Source of the DNA: CALXXL01 sp034926605
GTDB taxonomy: Bacteria > Verrucomicrobiota > Lentisphaeria > Victivallales > Victivallaceae
Direction: 5' to 3'
DNA length: 64,000 nucleotides
Assembly: GCA_034926605.1 (NCBI GenBank)
Contig: JAYFQV010000002.1
Coordinates: 62,001-126,000 of the forward strand
The notes under the pieces are model-generated. The model made no database searches. It had not been told where the DNA came from and worked only from the letters and a program-made list of their open reading frames with translations. Made by a program: the position numbers and the translations under genes. Shown in pieces: positions 60,044 to 64,000 of the stretch; position 1 is the stretch's first letter, and each line of letters opens with the position of its first letter.

Positions 60044-60824
60044 AAAGCCTCCTGAGCGCCTCCGCCGGATCGGACGCGCGCATCAGCGCCTCGCCGATCA
60101 GACAGGCGTCCGCGCCGACGGCTTCGGCGGCCGCGAGCCGGGCGGGGGTGTCGATCGCGCTTTCGGCCACCTTGACAACACCCGCCGGAAGTATGGAAAT
60201 CAATTCGGAAGCGCGGGTCGCGTCAGTGGAAAAATCCGCCAGATTGCGTGCATTCACGCCGATGATTCCGGCGCCGACGGACAGCGCGGTCTCGATTTCC
60301 GCGCGGTCATGGGTTTCGACCAGCACGGCGAGATCAAGGCTGGTGGCAAAGTCGAACAGCCGTTTCAATTCGGTCGCCGAAAGCAGCGACACGATCAGAA
60401 GCACCGCGTCCGCCCCCCAGAGTTTCGCCTGTAAAAGCTGGTATTCGTCGAAAATGAAATCTTTTCGCAATATTGGAGTGTCCGGCGAAGCGGCACGGGC
60501 TGCGAGTAGGTTTTCACGACTGCCCAGAAAATAGTTGGGCTCGGTCAGTACCGAGAGCGCCGCGGCGCCCGCCCCGGCGAGGTCGGCGGCGAGAATCGCG
60601 GCATTCAGCCCCGGACGAATCATTCCTTTGGACGGCGACGCCTTCTTGAGTTCGGCGATAGCCCGGATGCGCCCGTCACTCCGGCGCAACGCCGCCGTAA
60701 AATCGCGCCCGGACGGCGGCAGCTCCCCGCAAAGCGCTTCCAGCACGCCGGCGGGAATCCGGCGCTTCTCTTCGGTCAACGCGGGGTGCAGCCGGCTGGC
60801 AATGGTATGAAGTATGCTATCCAC
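60033..60824 (-). CDS. trpC: indole-3-glycerol phosphate synthase
   Basis: TrpC closes the indole ring. The 263-residue protein has IAELKKASPSKGMIRPG, LSVLTEPNYFLGS, ILRKDFIFDEYQLLQAKLWG and VETHDRAEIETAL. IGVNARNL and the late LIGEALMR complete the barrel. The start overlaps trpD by 8 bp. Confidence 0.95.
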   Translation of the reverse strand: MDSILHTIASRLHPALTEEKRRIPAGVLEALCGELPPSGRDFTAALRRSDGRIRAIAELKKASPSKGMIRPGLNAAILAADLAGAGAAALSVLTEPNYFLGSRENLLAARAASPDTPILRKDFIFDEYQLLQAKLWGADAVLLIVSLLSATELKRLFDFATSLDLAVLVETHDRAEIETALSVGAGIIGVNARNLADFSTDATRASELISILPAGVVKVAESAIDTPARLAAAEAVGADACLIGEALMRASDPAEALRRLYGR

Positions 60825-61833
60825 GGCTGGCCTCGATCACGGCGTCGAGTTTTTCCTTTGCCGCCCCGGAATCAATCGATTCGGCCGCCCGGCGCACACC
60901 CTCGCGCATATCGGCGGCAAGACCAGAAATATAGATAACCGCTCCGGCGTTGGCCAGCACCACCGCGCGTTTTGCGCCATGGTCGCGGCCGCAAACCACG
61001 TCGAGAAGCAGTTTCGCGTTGAGTTCGGCGTCTCCGCCCGCGAGATCGGCGGAATCGTAGGTCTCGCCAAGCATCACTTCCGGCAGCAGTTCGTAGGTGC
61101 GGATCTGGCCGTCCTTGAGTTCCGAGACACGGGTGGGGCCGCAGCAACTTATTTCGTCTAGATGGTCATACATGCCATGCACCACCATCGCCCGGCGGCT
61201 GCCGAGATCGCGCAGGGTTTCGGCAAAAAGCTCGGTGAGGTCTGGAGCGTTAACTCCGAGCAGCTGATATTTTGCGCCGGCCGGATTGAGCAGCGGCCCG
61301 AGCAGGTTGAAGACGGTGGGAATACCAAGCTCGCGGCGAAGTATCCGCATCCGGCCGATAGCCGGGTGCATTTTGGCGGCGAACAGGAACCCGGCGCCGA
61401 TGTCGGCGATCGAATTCTCCACCACCTCCGGCGGAGCCTCAAGGTTCAGCCCGAGTTTTTCCAGAACGTCGGCCGCTCCGCATTTGCTGGTGGCGGAACG
61501 GTTGCCGTGCTTGGCCATCACCACGCCGGCACCAGCGGCCACGAAAAAGCTGGTAGTGGATATATTGAACGTATTGGCGCCGTCGCCGCCGGTACCGACC
61601 ACGTCCACCGGTTCACGCCGGCCGCAGTCGATGAAAGTCGCGGCGCGGCGCAACATCCGAGCCGCACCAACCAGTTCGATCGAAGTGACCTTCTTGCGCT
61701 GCATCAGCGCAAGAAACGCCCCGATCTGTGAATGGGCCGCCTGACCGGAAGTAAGTATGTCGAACGCCTTTTCCATTTCCTGAGCCGAGAGGTCGCTACC
61801 GGCCAGCAACTTGAGCAGATACGGCTTAAGCAT
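60817..61833 (-). CDS. trpD: anthranilate phosphoribosyltransferase
   Basis: TrpD joins anthranilate to PRPP. The 338-residue protein has the PRPP-binding VGTGGDGANTFNISTT and KHGNRSATSKCGAADVLEKLG. RRELGIPTVFNLLGPLLNPA and VVHGMYDHLDEIS complete the family pattern. It is separate from trpG, overlapping it by 8 bp. Confidence 0.96.
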   Translation of the reverse strand: MLKPYLLKLLAGSDLSAQEMEKAFDILTSGQAAHSQIGAFLALMQRKKVTSIELVGAARMLRRAATFIDCGRREPVDVVGTGGDGANTFNISTTSFFVAAGAGVVMAKHGNRSATSKCGAADVLEKLGLNLEAPPEVVENSIADIGAGFLFAAKMHPAIGRMRILRRELGIPTVFNLLGPLLNPAGAKYQLLGVNAPDLTELFAETLRDLGSRRAMVVHGMYDHLDEISCCGPTRVSELKDGQIRTYELLPEVMLGETYDSADLAGGDAELNAKLLLDVVCGRDHGAKRAVVLANAGAVIYISGLAADMREGVRRAAESIDSGAAKEKLDAVIEASRG

Positions 61834-62422
61834 AGCGCCGTCCTCCGCGCGCCGACTGCGCGATCTTCAGGAAGTTGGCCAGCTGGCGCTTGCCGCTCGC
61901 GGACAGAATCGACTCGGGATGGTACTGCACCGACTCTATGGGCAGCGTCCGATGCCGCATGGCCATGATTTCGCCGTCCTCGGCGCGCGCCGACACCTCC
62001 AGGCAATCCGGCAGCGAAGACTCCTCCACCGCCAGCGAATGATAGCGAACCGCCTTCAACGGCGAGGCTATCCCGGCAAAAATTCCTTTGCCGTCGTGCG
62101 TCACTTCCGACAGTTTGCCGTGCATGATGCGCTTGGCCGACACCACCTTGCCTCCGAAAGCCTGTCCGATCGCCTGATGCCCCAAACATACCCCGAACAG
62201 CGGCACCAGAGGCGCCGCCGCCTTGATAAGTTCCAACATGATCCCGGCGTTTTCCGGGCGGCTGGGACCGGGGGAAAGCACTATCGCCTCCGGGCGCATA
62301 GCCAGCACCGCATCAACCGCGATCTCGTCATTTCGGGCAATCTCCAGCTCGCAGCCGAGCTGTTCGAAATACTGCACCAGATTGTAGGTGAACGAATCGT
62401 AATTGTCGAGCATGAAAATCAT
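61826..62422 (-). CDS. trpG: anthranilate synthase component II (glutamine amidotransferase)
   Basis: TrpG supplies ammonia from glutamine to TrpE. The 198-residue class I amidotransferase starts MIFMLDNYDSFTYNLVQY. The oxyanion motif LSPGPSRPENAG, catalytic Cys79 in GVCLGHQAIG and His-Glu in QYHPES are present. I chose the ATG at 62422, 2 nt after the trpE stop. It may also serve p-aminobenzoate synthesis, as in some bacteria. Confidence 0.95.
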   Translation of the reverse strand: MIFMLDNYDSFTYNLVQYFEQLGCELEIARNDEIAVDAVLAMRPEAIVLSPGPSRPENAGIMLELIKAAAPLVPLFGVCLGHQAIGQAFGGKVVSAKRIMHGKLSEVTHDGKGIFAGIASPLKAVRYHSLAVEESSLPDCLEVSARAEDGEIMAMRHRTLPIESVQYHPESILSASGKRQLANFLKIAQSARGGRRYA

Positions 62423-62424
62423 TT

Positions 62425-63912
62425 TCACTTCTCCAGGGAGTTGAGGTCCAAACCGTTGGCGGCGAGTTCGATCGCCTTGCGGATCGCCGCGGACTTGTTG
62501 CGGCACTCCTCGTTTTCGGCCGCGGGATCGGAATCGAACACGATGCCCGCCCCGACCTGTACCGTAATTTTGCCGTCATGGATACTCAGCGTGCGTATGG
62601 TGATCGCCAGATCCATGTTGCCGGAATAACTGAAATACCCGGCCGCCCCGCCGTAAGCGTTGCGCGGCGAGCCTTCGAGTTCGTGGATCAGCTCCATCGC
62701 GCGCACCTTGGGCGCACCGGAAAGCGTACCGGCCGGAAAGGCCGACCGCAGCAGCTCGAACGGCCCCACCCCTTCGCGCGGGAGCGCCTCGATCGAGGAA
62801 ACCAGATGCATCACATGCGAATAGCGTTCTACCGTCATGAACTCCTTGAGCTGCACGCTGCCGGACAGCGCGATGCGGCCGAGGTCGTTTCGGCCGAGAT
62901 CCACCAGCATCAGATGTTCGGCGCGCTCCTTTTCGGAGTTCAGCATCTCGTCGGCGAAGGCGCGGTCGGCGGCGGCGTCCTTGCCGCGCGGACGGGTGCC
63001 GGCAATCGGCCGCAGGATGGCAACGTGATTTTCGAGCTTGCACAGCGTCTCCGGCGAGGAACCGATCAGCGTCACACCGGGAAACTTCATGAAAAATGTG
63101 TAGGGAGAGGGGTTTATTGCGCGAAGCGCACGATACAGGGAAAGCGGCTCAACCGTAAGGTCGGCTTGGAATTTCTGGGACAGCACCACCTGAATGGCCT
63201 CACCCTGCCGGATGTACTCGCGGGCCTTCTCCACCATATGCATGTACTTTTCACGTCCGGTCACCGCAACCAGTTCCGGCATCGCGCACTTTTTAGCTTC
63301 CGGAGCGTGGGCCGGGGCCGCAGCGCGATGGTAAATCGCCTCGATGCGGGCGGCCGCGTCCTCATAGGCGGCAACCGCGGTCGGATACTCACCGGGCCGG
63401 ACACAGACAACCACGCTGATGGCGTGCTGCTGATTGTCGAACACAATCACTTCGTCGGTCAGCATAAACGCAGACTCCGGCTGTTCCGGCGCCTCCGCCG
63501 GCAAGGGCAGCTTCTCGAACTGGTTGACCGTCTCGTAACCCAGAAATCCCACCGCGCCACCGAACAACGGCGGCAACTCCGGCGGCGCATATACCTTGTG
63601 TACCTCCACAAATTGCCGCAACGCATCCAGCGGCCTGCCGGACGGCGAGGCAAGCTCGCGCTTCCCGGCGGCATCCGCCAAATAAGCCTTGCCATACTCG
63701 ATGGTGAACAAGCCGCGCGGATTCAAGCCGAGAAACGAATACCGGCCGAACCGTTCCGGGGTCTCCACGCTCTCAAGCAGAAAAACCGCATCCTCTTCCG
63801 TGAATTTCGCCAACATCGAAACCGGGGTCTCGGCGTCGGCGATGAACTTTCGGTGCACCGGAATCAACTCGTATTCCGCCGCCAGCTTTTTGAACTCCTC
63901 AAAACTCAACAT
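62425..63912 (-). CDS. trpE: anthranilate synthase component I
   Basis: TrpE converts chorismate and ammonia to anthranilate. The 495-residue protein has the tryptophan feedback motif LLESVETPERFGRYSFLG. The catalytic block is EAIQVVLSQKFQADL, IAGTRPRGKD, LVDLGRNDLGRIA, AGTLSGAPKVRAMELI and QVGAGIVFDSDP. Feedback inhibition by Trp is expected from the LLES element. The ATG at 63912 follows AAAGGAGA; an in-frame TTG nine codons earlier overlaps the terminator U-tract and is unlikely. Confidence 0.97.
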   Translation of the reverse strand: MLSFEEFKKLAAEYELIPVHRKFIADAETPVSMLAKFTEEDAVFLLESVETPERFGRYSFLGLNPRGLFTIEYGKAYLADAAGKRELASPSGRPLDALRQFVEVHKVYAPPELPPLFGGAVGFLGYETVNQFEKLPLPAEAPEQPESAFMLTDEVIVFDNQQHAISVVVCVRPGEYPTAVAAYEDAAARIEAIYHRAAAPAHAPEAKKCAMPELVAVTGREKYMHMVEKAREYIRQGEAIQVVLSQKFQADLTVEPLSLYRALRAINPSPYTFFMKFPGVTLIGSSPETLCKLENHVAILRPIAGTRPRGKDAAADRAFADEMLNSEKERAEHLMLVDLGRNDLGRIALSGSVQLKEFMTVERYSHVMHLVSSIEALPREGVGPFELLRSAFPAGTLSGAPKVRAMELIHELEGSPRNAYGGAAGYFSYSGNMDLAITIRTLSIHDGKITVQVGAGIVFDSDPAAENEECRNKSAAIRKAIELAANGLDLNSLEK

Positions 63913-63937
63913 TTTTTCTTTTCTCCTTTCCGGGCAC

Positions 63938-63976
63938 AAAAAAAGCGGGTCGATCCTTTTTTCGGATTCAACCCGC
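63938..63976 (-). terminator. intrinsic terminator or attenuator immediately before trpE
   Basis: On the minus strand GCGGGT (63976-63971) pairs with ACCCGC (63950-63945), and an inner ATCC pairs with GGAT. A run of seven U (63944-63938) follows. It ends 25 nt before the trpE ATG, leaving no room for a promoter between, so trp transcription should pass through it. A TATAAA (63996-63991) at the window edge could be the -10. It could instead be an upstream gene's terminator. Confidence 0.75.
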
Positions 63977-64000
63977 CCAAGCTCGGTATTTTTATAAAAA

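Noticed and set aside
63938..64000. T-box or Trp-codon leader peptide for trpE
   Set aside because: No T-box core is present. A single Trp codon before the hairpin lies in a frame with an in-frame stop just upstream and no start codon.
1..64000. CRISPR array, insertion sequence, prophage or integrative element
   Set aside because: No regularly spaced repeats, transposase or integrase genes, terminal inverted repeats or attachment-site duplications were noticed; the content is housekeeping throughout.

Overview
The window is a GC-rich, gene-dense bacterial chromosome segment with about 53 protein genes, one structural RNA (RNase P RNA) and no insertion sequence, prophage, CRISPR array, rRNA or tRNA that I could find. 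The organism is Gram-negative: it has LspA with a lipoprotein substrate, GmhB and a heptosyltransferase-type enzyme for LPS. It carries a dimeric glycyl-tRNA synthetase, a primary sigma factor with an unusual N-terminus, sigma-54, a fermentative AdhE and an XPB/Bax1-type helicase-nuclease pair. My best guess is the PVC group, probably Lentisphaerota (Victivallis-like). That is inference from gene content; I ran no search.

Layout. 1-1474: tilS on the plus strand. 1351-7219: a minus-strand operon dgt-mutM-dus-galK-membrane glycosyltransferase. 7326-9711: a plus-strand unit ppiB-lipoprotein hydrolase-dinB. 9680-21600: a long minus-strand run of rpoN, a GT-C-like membrane protein, rnpB (own promoter and terminator), metallophosphatase, GT9, two unknown genes, xpb, bax1, a dksA-like gene, lspA and miaA. 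21690-23538: walJ-type metallohydrolase plus a zinc-ribbon pseudokinase, divergent from rpoN. 23619-26846: mfd. 26994-28590: rpoD-rpsU, followed by a strong terminator.

28851-31504: a self-contained two-gene metabolic unit (Gfo/Idh oxidoreductase, class III aminotransferase). 31604-45456: a nearly gapless minus-strand superoperon, aroB-dprA-CobS-like-ribBA-ribH-nusB-ftsY-ribD-ribE-unknown-pdxJ-pilT-ilvD-prenyltransferase-gmhB. It mixes the whole riboflavin pathway with protein targeting and transcription factors. 45636-50041: glyS-ffh-unknown-ymdB on the plus strand. 50042-50520: the only long gene-free stretch, a promoter-rich leader in front of adhE (50521-53151). 53244-56987: fmt-rng-membrane protein-rsmG. 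57075-57524: folK. 57487-63912: a complete contiguous trpEGDCFBA operon with a terminator-like hairpin directly before trpE.

How it fits together. DNA maintenance is strongly represented (mutM, dgt, dinB, xpb-bax1, mfd, dprA). Both halves of the SRP pathway (ffh, ftsY) are present, and so are both sigma factor types (rpoD, rpoN). Many sigma-70-type promoters can be read directly. They share TTGnnn, a 16-17 bp spacer and, very often, TATATT as -10. The features most worth pursuing are the xpb-bax1 module, the zinc-ribbon pseudokinase, the histone-like tail of RpoD, the extended Shine-Dalgarno of rpsU, the adhE leader and the trpE leader hairpin.
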